This document shows, piece after piece, positions 1-5,385 of a stretch of 5,385 bases of DNA. Source of the stretch: Gemmatimonadota bacterium (GTDB taxonomy: Bacteria; Gemmatimonadota; Gemmatimonadetes; Longimicrobiales; Gaopeijiaceae). Location: positions 1 through 5,385 of the forward strand of contig WGEM01000386.1 of NCBI GenBank assembly GCA_015492755.1. The letters are read 5' to 3'. The position numbers were made by a program, and so were the translations under genes. How positions within the stretch are numbered: the stretch's first letter is position 1; each line of letters opens with the position of its first letter. The notes under the pieces were generated by a model that did not search any database, had not been told where the DNA came from, and saw only the letters and a list, made by a program, of their open reading frames with translations.

Positions 1-1004
1 TGTCCACGCACATCCATCCGCACCCCCTCCGCGCCGAGGTGGAGCGCCTCACCACACTTCCCCCGCCGGAGGGCGTGGAGCCCCTGGTGACGCTCCTGCG
101 CGACCGGTTCGGACCGGCGCTGGCCGGGGTCCTGATGTACGGATCCTGCCTCCACGACGGCGACGTGCGAGAGGGGCTGGTGGACCTCTACGCCGTGGTG
201 GACGACTACCGGGCCGCCTACGAAGGGTGGTTCCTCAGCGCTGCCAACGCCCTCCTGCCCCCCAACGTCTTCTATGCCGAGGCCCCGGCCGGCGAAGCCA
301 CGCTGCGCACCAAATACGCCGTACTGTCCCGGGGAGACTTCCACGCCGGGTGCACCGCCTGGTTTCACCCCTACGTCTGGGCGCGCTTCGCCCAGCCCTC
401 CCGGATCGTGTGGTCTCGAAGCGGGGAGGAGCGTGACGCCCTGGTGGACGCCATCTCCGGAGCCGTGGTGCGCTTCCTGGAGGAGAGCGCGGGCATGGTG
501 GAGGGGGACGTCTTCACCGCGGACGAGCTCTGGGTGGCGGGACTCCGGGCGTCGTACCGGGCCGAGCTGCGCCCCGAAGGGGCGGGGCGTGCGGCCTACC
601 TGGTGGCGCGCAACGGGCCGGCGTACGCCGCGCTCACCTGCGCCGCGCTGCCCGAACTCCGGCGCAGCCTCAAGGAGCGCGCGGTGGTGCTGGACGCGGA
701 GTGTGACGATACGGGAGCCGACGGCAACGCGCCGCGCTACCGCATGTCCGGCGCGGGTCTGGGAGCCCTCCGGCGCCGTGCCCGGAGACGCTGGCTCCTG
801 CGCCGGGCCCAGGGTCGCGCCCTCTCCGTCCTCAGGCTGGCAAAGGCGCTCCTCACCTTCGAAGGCGGCGTGGATTACGCGGCCTGGAAGATCGAGCGCC
901 ACACCGGCCTACGAGTGCACGTAACCCCCCGGCTCCGCCGCTGGCCCTACATCTTCGCCTGGCCCGAGATCTGGCGCCTCCTCCGCAGCGGGGCGATGAA
1001 GTGA
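1..1004 (+). CDS. Tam41/Mmp37-like nucleotidyltransferase, candidate CDP-diacylglycerol synthase (5' end probably one base outside window)
   Basis: Likely a soluble or membrane-peripheral nucleotidyltransferase of the Tam41 family, which in mitochondria makes CDP-diacylglycerol from phosphatidic acid and CTP. Counting from the GTG at 39 as residue 1, a pol-beta-type YGS motif lies at 34-36, followed by a hydrophobic strand with an acidic residue (VDLYAVVDD, D49). A KYAVLS stretch (92-97) and WARFAQPSRIVW (114-125) follow. They resemble the Tam41 segments usually written KYGV(I/V)S and AGRLxKPV. The C-terminal part is Arg-rich (244-260) and ends in a helical, aromatic tail. Start choice: GTG 39 has no ribosome binding site at a usable distance. 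The frame stays open to the window edge, where bases 1-2 are 'tg' followed by codons for STHIHPHPLRAE. A start codon (NTG) beginning one base before the window would give 334 residues. It converges on, and overlaps by 96 bases, the phosphatidyltransferase fusion gene. The alternative is a generic nucleotidyltransferase of unknown substrate. The reading frame is secure; the substrate is inference. Confidence 0.68.
   Translation, partial: STHIHPHPLRAEVERLTTLPPPEGVEPLVTLLRDRFGPALAGVLMYGSCLHDGDVREGLVDLYAVVDDYRAAYEGWFLSAANALLPPNVFYAEAPAGEATLRTKYAVLSRGDFHAGCTAWFHPYVWARFAQPSRIVWSRSGEERDALVDAISGAVVRFLEESAGMVEGDVFTADELWVAGLRASYRAELRPEGAGRAAYLVARNGPAYAALTCAALPELRRSLKERAVVLDAECDDTGADGNAPRYRMSGAGLGALRRRARRRWLLRRAQGRALSVLRLAKALLTFEGGVDYAAWKIERHTGLRVHVTPRLRRWPYIFAWPEIWRLLRSGAMK
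909..1004. other. Tail-to-tail overlap of two convergent coding regions
   Basis: The last 96 bases of the Tam41-like gene (stop TGA at 1002-1004) are antisense to the last 31 codons and stop (TAG at 909-911) of the phosphatidyltransferase fusion. On the plus strand the segment encodes a helical tail with aromatic residues that looks like genuine domain sequence. On the minus strand it encodes a Pro/Gly/Glu-rich tail past the last membrane segment. No terminator hairpin with a T-run is visible between the genes, so both transcripts should run into each other. Confidence 0.8.
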
Positions 1005-2399
1005 GCGACGCACGCTCCTGAGGTTCGCCAGTGTGGTGGCGGGGAGGAGGAAGAGGGTGGCCCCCGCGCCGAAGAGGGGGAGCGCCACGGGGAGGAAGCC
1101 CGCCGCCGCGAAGAGGAACGCCAGGAAGGCCAGGAGGTCGCGCTTCCCGAAGTAGTGCAGGAAGTGCCAGAGGCGCGCGAAACGGCTCTCGCCCTCCTGG
1201 TAGTGGTAGCGCACCGCCAGCGCGCTCCCCGAGCCGCCCTCGCGGAGCACCACCATGTAGATGTTGGCGAGGCTCAGCACCGTCGCCGCGAATCCCACCA
1301 CCCCGCCCCAGAAGTAGACGGGCGGCATCCCGGCGCGCACCACGCCGTAGGTGAGCCCGCCGAGGAACGCCACGTAGGTGAGGCTGTCCGCCACCGTATC
1401 CACCCAGGCTCCGAAGCGGGTACGCCGGTAGGTGAGCACCGCCAGCTCGCCGTCGGTACCGTCCAGGATGGAGGCCACCTGGAAGATGAGGGCGCTCCAG
1501 AACCACGCCCGGTAGCCGCCCACCGCCGCCAGCCACCCCGACGCCAGACCCATGAGGAGCGTGATGAAGCTCACCTGGTTGGGTGTGACGCCCAGGGGCG
1601 CCAGCAGCCGCGTGATGCGGGTGGAGATGGGGCGGTTGATGAACCGGGACACCGGCCCGTCGGTGGGCTTGGGCCACCGCGAGAGCAGCTTCCGCTCCGC
1701 CGCGCGCACGTCGTCGGGGGTGTCCACGTCCTGCCACACGCAACCGGTGACGTCCGCCACCGCGGCCTTCCGTTCCGCCGCCAGCCGGGCCACGCCTTCG
1801 GAGAGCGAGGGCCCCCGCCCCTCGTCGTCGATGCTCCGGAGCGCCCGGAAGAGCGCAGGCGTCGCCACGAAGACACCGGTGTCGATGGCGTCGTACGCCT
1901 CCAGCTCCTTGCCGATGGCCACGATGCGGTCTCCTTCGACGCGCACCTTGGTGGCGTCGTCGGGATCGTTCACCGCATCGATGTCCCGGTCCACCGCCAG
2001 CACCAGCGCATCGTCGGGGGCGAGGGCGGCGATGGCCCGCCGGGCGATCTCCGCCTCGAAGACGTGATCCGACATGGTGAGGACGAAGGAGCCGTCCAGG
2101 TACTGTTCGGCGGCCAGCACCGACACGCCGTTGGGCTCCCTCCAGCGGGGGTTCTCCACCCAGTGGACGGTGATCCCCTCCACCGGCGGGAGCTCCCGGC
2201 GCACCACCTCACCGTTGTAGCCGATGACCACGTACGCCTCGGTGACGCCGGCGTCACGGAGTTCGTGGAGCGTACGCGCCAGGAGCGGCACACCGAAGAT
2301 GGGGAAGAGCGGCTTCGCGCTGGTGTGGCCCAGGCGGGTGCCCTGCCCCGCCGCCAGCACCAGCGCGCGTGTCACCGGGCGTGCGTACGATTCCGACAT
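909..2399 (-). CDS. Bifunctional nucleotidyltransferase / CDP-alcohol phosphatidyltransferase fusion (IPCT-DIPPS-like)
   Basis: A 496-residue two-domain protein. Residues about 10-240 form a sugar-nucleotide-type nucleotidyltransferase. They show LAAGQGTRLG...KP (15-30, NTP binding), GYNGE (60-64), NGVSVL (90-95), MSDH (109-112, metal-binding Asp111) and QDVDTP (223-228, second acidic site). The Asp-His pair is what inositol-1-phosphate cytidylyltransferases carry. Residues about 250-460 form a membrane-embedded CDP-alcohol phosphatidyltransferase with about six hydrophobic segments. The signature Asp residues D313, D316, D334 and D338 and glycines G317 and G330 are all present. The usual Arg after Ala320 is Val321. 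This domain order matches the archaeal/thermophile enzyme that makes CDP-inositol and then di-inositol phosphate. Here the neighbours suggest a phospholipid product, but the head group cannot be read from sequence. Residues 466-496 are a Pro/Gly/Glu-rich tail lying in the overlap with the convergent gene. ATG 2399 is preferred over GTG 2408, because GGAAGGAG lies 8 bases upstream of the ATG but runs into the GTG. Third gene of the minus-strand operon. Confidence 0.9.
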   Translation of the reverse strand: MSESYARPVTRALVLAAGQGTRLGHTSAKPLFPIFGVPLLARTLHELRDAGVTEAYVVIGYNGEVVRRELPPVEGITVHWVENPRWREPNGVSVLAAEQYLDGSFVLTMSDHVFEAEIARRAIAALAPDDALVLAVDRDIDAVNDPDDATKVRVEGDRIVAIGKELEAYDAIDTGVFVATPALFRALRSIDDEGRGPSLSEGVARLAAERKAAVADVTGCVWQDVDTPDDVRAAERKLLSRWPKPTDGPVSRFINRPISTRITRLLAPLGVTPNQVSFITLLMGLASGWLAAVGGYRAWFWSALIFQVASILDGTDGELAVLTYRRTRFGAWVDTVADSLTYVAFLGGLTYGVVRAGMPPVYFWGGVVGFAATVLSLANIYMVVLREGGSGSALAVRYHYQEGESRFARLWHFLHYFGKRDLLAFLAFLFAAAGFLPVALPLFGAGATLFLLPATTLANLRSVRRSLHRPAAEEAPDLGPGEDVGPAAEPGGYVHS

Positions 2400-2404
2400 C
2401 GGGA

Positions 2405-4834
2405 TCACTCCTTCCCCTCCGCCGCGACGCGCGCGCCGAAGGTCTCCAGGAGCGCCGGCAGCACCAGCGCGGCGCTCAGCAGCGTGGTCACCAGCCCGAT
2501 GACGGCGAGCTTCCCGATGGACTGGAGTCCGGGATGGTGAGCCGCCAGGAGACCGCTGTAGCCCACGATGGTGGTGGCGGTGGTGAGGGTGATGGCCATA
2601 CCGGTGCGCCTCAGCACGAAGGGGAGCGAGCCGGGCCCCTCCTCCCGGAATCGGTGGAAGATGTGGATGCCGTGGTCCACCCCGATACCCACCAGACTGG
2701 GGAAGACCACCACGTTGAAGAAGTTGAGCTGCATGCCGAAGAGCACCATGGCGCCACCCATCCAGACGAGCCCCACCACCAGGGGGGTGAGGACCAGCAC
2801 CGCCGCGCCGAAGCTCCGGAAGGTGCCGAACACGATGAGGAAGACCACACCCAGCGCCAGCGCCACCGCCACCGGCCCCTCGCGCTCGATCATGGAGAGC
2901 ATATCCGCCACGATCAGATTGCTACTCCCCGCGTGGAACACCTTCCCGGAAGGGGTCGCGATGGTGCCGATGTCGTCGCGGAAGGCCATGGCGTTCCTGC
3001 CGTCGCGCAGCGGCACGCTGGGATAGATGAGGACGAAGTTGCCCGGACGGCCGTCGCGGGTGGCGAAACGCTGGCGGTCCTTGGCCGGGAAGTCCTCCCA
3101 CCCGAAGGGCTCGTCCACCTCCAGCATCCGCCTGAGGCGCTCGAGCCGCTGGGCGTCCTCCCCCTTCACCAGCCCCGTAGCCTCCTCGTCCACCAGCCTC
3201 CGGATGCGCCGGATACGCTCCAGCTTCCGCTCCTGTGCGTCAGGGACGATGGAGAGGATGGACCGGACGCTCTGGACGGTGGGGGAGAGGGTGTCCGTGC
3301 GGATGATCTCCTCCACCACGTCCACGATCTCCCCCACCTCTTCGCGCGTGTCCGCCAGCACCACGGCGGGCGACTCGGAACGGGTGAAGACACCCTGCGT
3401 GACCTCGCGATACTGTTCCCGCTCCTCGGTGATGATGCGGAGGTTGGTGAAGTCGTACTGGAACGTCACCCGGCTGAAGAGCACCGCCGAGATCCCGGTG
3501 AGCACCACCGTGGCGTAGAGGATGGGTCGCGCATAGGGGAAGGCACGGCGCTCGGGTGGGGCCAGCGCCTTGCCTTCCACCGGCGGGATCCGGAGCAGGC
3601 CCCACCGCTCCACCAGGACCACCAGCGCGGGGAGCACCACCACCATCGCCACGAAGGCGAAGATCATCCCCACGCCGGTGATGAGTCCCAGTTCGCTGAA
3701 GCCACGGAACTCCAGAAGCATCAACGAGAAGAACGCCGCGGAGGTGGTGAACGCGGTGGCGCCCAGCGCCCAGCCGGTACGGCACACCATGCGGTGGATG
3801 GCGCCCTCCACGTCCAGCCCCGCCTGCCTGCTCTCCCGGTAGCGGACCATGGCGTGGATGCCGTAGTCCACCCCCATCCCGAAGAGCACCACGAAGAGGA
3901 AGCCGGTAATGGTGTTGAGCTGCCCCACCAGCAGATAGGTGAGGCCGAAGGTCCACGCCAGCGACGACGCCAGCGTCAGCGCGATGAGCAGAGGGATGAG
4001 GACGCTGCGGAACACCAGCACCAGGAGGAGGAGCACACCGCCCACGCCGTACGCCGCCGTGCCCACGATGTCGGCGCTGATGGTCTCGTACTCGTCGATC
4101 TGGTTCTTGATGTTGCTCCCGTAGAAGACCTCCATGTCCGGCGCAAAGGCCTTCGGGCCCACCTCCTCTACGATGCGCCGCACGCCGGCCAGCAGCGCCC
4201 GGTTGTAGTCCAGGTCGGTACCGGTGCGCGCCGGAATGACGGTGAGCACCAGGACGGTGCTGTCGGCGTTGGTGTAGTAGCGGCGCGGGAGGAGCGAGTC
4301 GTAGGCCTCCTCCCACCGCTTCAGGTCGCTCTCACCCTCGTCGGCCTCGGGGGGCGGCCCGAAGAGGTCGTCCACCATGAAGGGATTGAGCTTCTGCTTC
4401 TCCCGGTGGATGGCGTCCCGGATGGCCGCTTCCAGCGAGTCGAGCTGCAGCGTATCCAGGAAGAGGAGGGCGTGGCGCTCATAGAACTCCACGTCGTTCT
4501 GATAGTCCACCGCCCCCACGTACTCGCTCTCCAGGAGCGCGTCGGCCAGCGAGTCGGCCAGCTCCACCAGCGCATCGAAGTCACCTGAACGAAGCGCCAC
4601 CCGCAGGTTGCTGGTGCCCGCCGCCACCTCCTGCTCCATGCGGCGCAGCGCCTGGACGCTCTCGAAGGAATCGGGCAGGAGCGCCGCCAGGTCGCTGTCC
4701 AGGCGAAGCTTGGACATGTAGAAACCGCCCACCACGGTGGCCACGGCGGCCAGCGCCACGATCCACGGCGCGTAGCGGCGGACGGGGCGACAGAGGTGCC
4801 GCCCGCCCAGCGGATCCTCCCCGGGCGCGGTCAC
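2405..4834 (-). CDS. RND-superfamily (MMPL/HpnN-like) lipid exporter
   Basis: An 809-residue inner-membrane transporter with the full two-repeat RND layout. TM1 is at about 22-39, then a periplasmic domain at 40-255, TM2-6 at about 256-409 and TM7 at 433-453. A second periplasmic domain spans 454-652 and TM8-12 about 653-796. TM4 ends in GMGVDYGIH (319-327) and TM10 in GIGVDHGIH (716-724), the paired motif of MMPL-type and hopanoid-associated (HpnN-like) transporters. Each is followed by an Arg-rich loop (RYRE, RFREE). An Asp in each of TM4 and TM10 (D323, D720) fits proton-driven transport. The N-terminal LRLDSDLAALLP (43-54) is typical of this lipid-exporting branch. A charged helical stretch (about 531-575) lies in the second periplasmic domain. 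Start is GTG, overlapping the stop of the MlaC-like gene as GTGA; a later start at Met40 would delete TM1. Context with MlaC and lipid enzymes supports export of a lipid towards the outer membrane. Hopanoid transport is one option, but no hopanoid biosynthesis gene is in view. Substrate unknown. Confidence 0.92.
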   Translation of the reverse strand: MTAPGEDPLGGRHLCRPVRRYAPWIVALAAVATVVGGFYMSKLRLDSDLAALLPDSFESVQALRRMEQEVAAGTSNLRVALRSGDFDALVELADSLADALLESEYVGAVDYQNDVEFYERHALLFLDTLQLDSLEAAIRDAIHREKQKLNPFMVDDLFGPPPEADEGESDLKRWEEAYDSLLPRRYYTNADSTVLVLTVIPARTGTDLDYNRALLAGVRRIVEEVGPKAFAPDMEVFYGSNIKNQIDEYETISADIVGTAAYGVGGVLLLLVLVFRSVLIPLLIALTLASSLAWTFGLTYLLVGQLNTITGFLFVVLFGMGVDYGIHAMVRYRESRQAGLDVEGAIHRMVCRTGWALGATAFTTSAAFFSLMLLEFRGFSELGLITGVGMIFAFVAMVVVLPALVVLVERWGLLRIPPVEGKALAPPERRAFPYARPILYATVVLTGISAVLFSRVTFQYDFTNLRIITEEREQYREVTQGVFTRSESPAVVLADTREEVGEIVDVVEEIIRTDTLSPTVQSVRSILSIVPDAQERKLERIRRIRRLVDEEATGLVKGEDAQRLERLRRMLEVDEPFGWEDFPAKDRQRFATRDGRPGNFVLIYPSVPLRDGRNAMAFRDDIGTIATPSGKVFHAGSSNLIVADMLSMIEREGPVAVALALGVVFLIVFGTFRSFGAAVLVLTPLVVGLVWMGGAMVLFGMQLNFFNVVVFPSLVGIGVDHGIHIFHRFREEGPGSLPFVLRRTGMAITLTTATTIVGYSGLLAAHHPGLQSIGKLAVIGLVTTLLSAALVLPALLETFGARVAAEGKE
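2408..2415 (-). promoter_or_regulatory. Ribosome binding site of the phosphatidyltransferase fusion gene
   Basis: On the minus strand GGAAGGAG lies inside the last codons of the RND transporter gene, 8 bases before ATG 2399. The spacing is near ideal and decides the start in favour of this ATG. The in-frame GTG at 2406-2408 would share bases with the Shine-Dalgarno sequence itself. Placement within the upstream gene suggests coupled translation. Confidence 0.75.
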
Positions 4835-5385
4835 GGAACGGCGGCGCCTCCGGAGGCGCCGGAGCGCTCCTGCTCCAGCCGCTCCTTCAGCCGCTGCAGC
4901 ATCCGTTCGAAGCCGTTGGCCTCGATCTCCCGGTAGAAGGAGTCACGGTAGGTCCGCATGGTGCTGGAGCCGTCGATGATGACGTCCCAGGCCTTCCATT
5001 CGTCCCCCCGCCGCAGGAGCCGGTACACGATCTCCACGCTCTCGCCGTCCTTGTAGGCGATGGTGGCGACGGTGGCCTGGTCTCCGTCCACCTCCGCCGG
5101 GAGGTATCGGATGGAGTCGGCCTCGTGCACCTCCAGCTTGCGCACGGAGGAGTTCCGCACGAGCTCGCGGAAGACGGACACGAACTCCCGGCGCTCCGCG
5201 TCGGTGCGCTCGTTCCAATACCTGCCCAGCGCGCGCCGCGAGAGTTCCTCGAAGTCGATGAGCGAGTTGATGAGGTCCTTGAGGCGCTCCCGCGTGGCCT
5301 CGTCCAGCGAGTCGGGGGCGGTGCGCAGGAGCGCGCGGACCGCCTCGTTGCGCTGCCGCACCGCGTCCACCGGATCGCTCTGCGC
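4831..5385 (-). CDS. MlaC/Ttg2D-like periplasmic phospholipid-binding protein (5' end outside window)
   Basis: The visible 184 residues cover essentially the whole mature domain of an MlaC (Ttg2D, HpnM-like) protein, a periplasmic carrier holding lipid acyl chains between the two membranes. Counting from the window edge, residues 44-57 (DFEELSRRALGRYW) match the family's 'D(F/L)xx(M/L)(A/S)RxxLGxxW' region. WKAWDVIIDGSS (130-141) followed by RTYRDSFYREI (144-154) matches the family's C-terminal 'V(Y/W)DVxIxGxSxxxxYRxxF' block. The first visible residues, AQSDP, look like the start of a mature protein just after a signal-peptidase cut, so the start codon and signal peptide probably lie beyond the right edge. 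The in-frame GTG at 5370 is an internal codon, not a credible start. The C-terminus ends in a Gly/Ala-rich tail (about 175-184) encoded over a 20-base palindrome. It overlaps the RND transporter gene by 4 bases, so the two are probably translationally coupled and act on the same lipid. Family call strong; bound lipid unknown. Confidence 0.9.
   Translation of the reverse strand, partial: AQSDPVDAVRQRNEAVRALLRTAPDSLDEATRERLKDLINSLIDFEELSRRALGRYWNERTDAERREFVSVFRELVRNSSVRKLEVHEADSIRYLPAEVDGDQATVATIAYKDGESVEIVYRLLRRGDEWKAWDVIIDGSSTMRTYRDSFYREIEANGFERMLQRLKERLEQERSGASGGAAVP
4842..4870. repeat. 20-base perfect palindrome joined to a 10-base palindrome at the MlaC-RND gene junction
   Basis: CGGCGCCTCCGGAGGCGCCG (4842-4861) equals its own reverse complement. 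The adjoining GGAGCGCTCC (4861-4870) is also a perfect palindrome sharing one base. In RNA the first could fold as an 8-bp GC stem with a CCGG loop. It sits in the codons for the Gly/Ala tail of the MlaC-like protein and ends 7 bases before the RND start codon on the minus strand. The only GGAGG near that start (4847-4851) lies in its loop and 3' arm, 12 bases from the GTG. No T-run follows, so it does not look like an intrinsic terminator. A role in controlling translation of the transporter is inference. Confidence 0.55.

Noticed and set aside
104..117. Small inverted repeat CCGGT-TCGG-ACCGG
   Set aside because: Only a 5-bp stem within coding sequence; expected by chance at this GC content.
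1005..1030. Possible terminator between the convergent genes
   Set aside because: The fusion gene still codes through this region, and I see no stable hairpin followed by a T-run on either strand.
2406..2408. GTG overlapping the transporter stop as start of the fusion gene
   Set aside because: The Shine-Dalgarno GGAAGGAG touches this GTG, whereas it is 8 bases from ATG 2399.
1155..2540. Open plus-strand frame of 461 codons opposite the phosphatidyltransferase fusion
   Set aside because: Same antisense composition (His/Arg/Gly-rich, no recognisable domain), and it crosses the junction of two well-supported minus-strand genes.
3240..4316. Minus-strand frame of 358 codons inside the transporter gene
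   Set aside because: An out-of-frame shadow rich in Gly, Arg and His; the transporter frame explains the segment fully.
2369..4588. Open plus-strand frame of 739 codons opposite the RND transporter
   Set aside because: Its product is a run of His, Glu, Gln and Arg without hydrophobic core or motif, as expected for the antisense of a GC-rich gene. The minus strand carries a clear transporter.

Overview
The window is GC-rich and coding from end to end, with no intergenic stretch longer than a few bases. It comes from a double-membraned (Gram-negative-type) bacterium: one gene encodes an MlaC/Ttg2D-like periplasmic lipid-binding protein and the next a large RND/MMPL-type lipid exporter. The high GC, frequent GTG starts and tight gene packing would fit Gemmatimonadota or another GC-rich environmental phylum. 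That placement is a guess, since no marker gene is present.

Layout. Three genes run right to left on the minus strand as one apparent operon. They are an MlaC-like protein (4831-5385, 5' end beyond the window), an 809-residue RND/MMPL transporter (2405-4834), and a fusion of a sugar-nucleotide-type cytidylyltransferase with a CDP-alcohol phosphatidyltransferase (909-2399). The first two overlap by 4 bases (GTGA). The third starts 5 bases after the transporter stop, with a strong ribosome binding site inside the transporter's last codons. A convergent plus-strand gene (1-1004, start probably one base outside the window) encodes a Tam41/Mmp37-like nucleotidyltransferase, i.e. a candidate CDP-diacylglycerol synthase. 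Its 3' end overlaps the fusion gene tail to tail by 96 bases.

How they may work together. All four genes point to polar lipid metabolism. The Tam41-like enzyme would activate phosphatidic acid as CDP-diacylglycerol. The fusion protein would make a CDP-activated polar head group and/or join a head group to a lipid at the inner membrane. The RND pump and MlaC-like carrier would move a lipid across the periplasm. Family membership of the two transport genes and the fusion is clear from motifs. The Tam41 call is moderately supported. The idea of one unusual lipid made and exported by this locus is inference. I see no RNA genes, mobile elements, CRISPR arrays or promoters.
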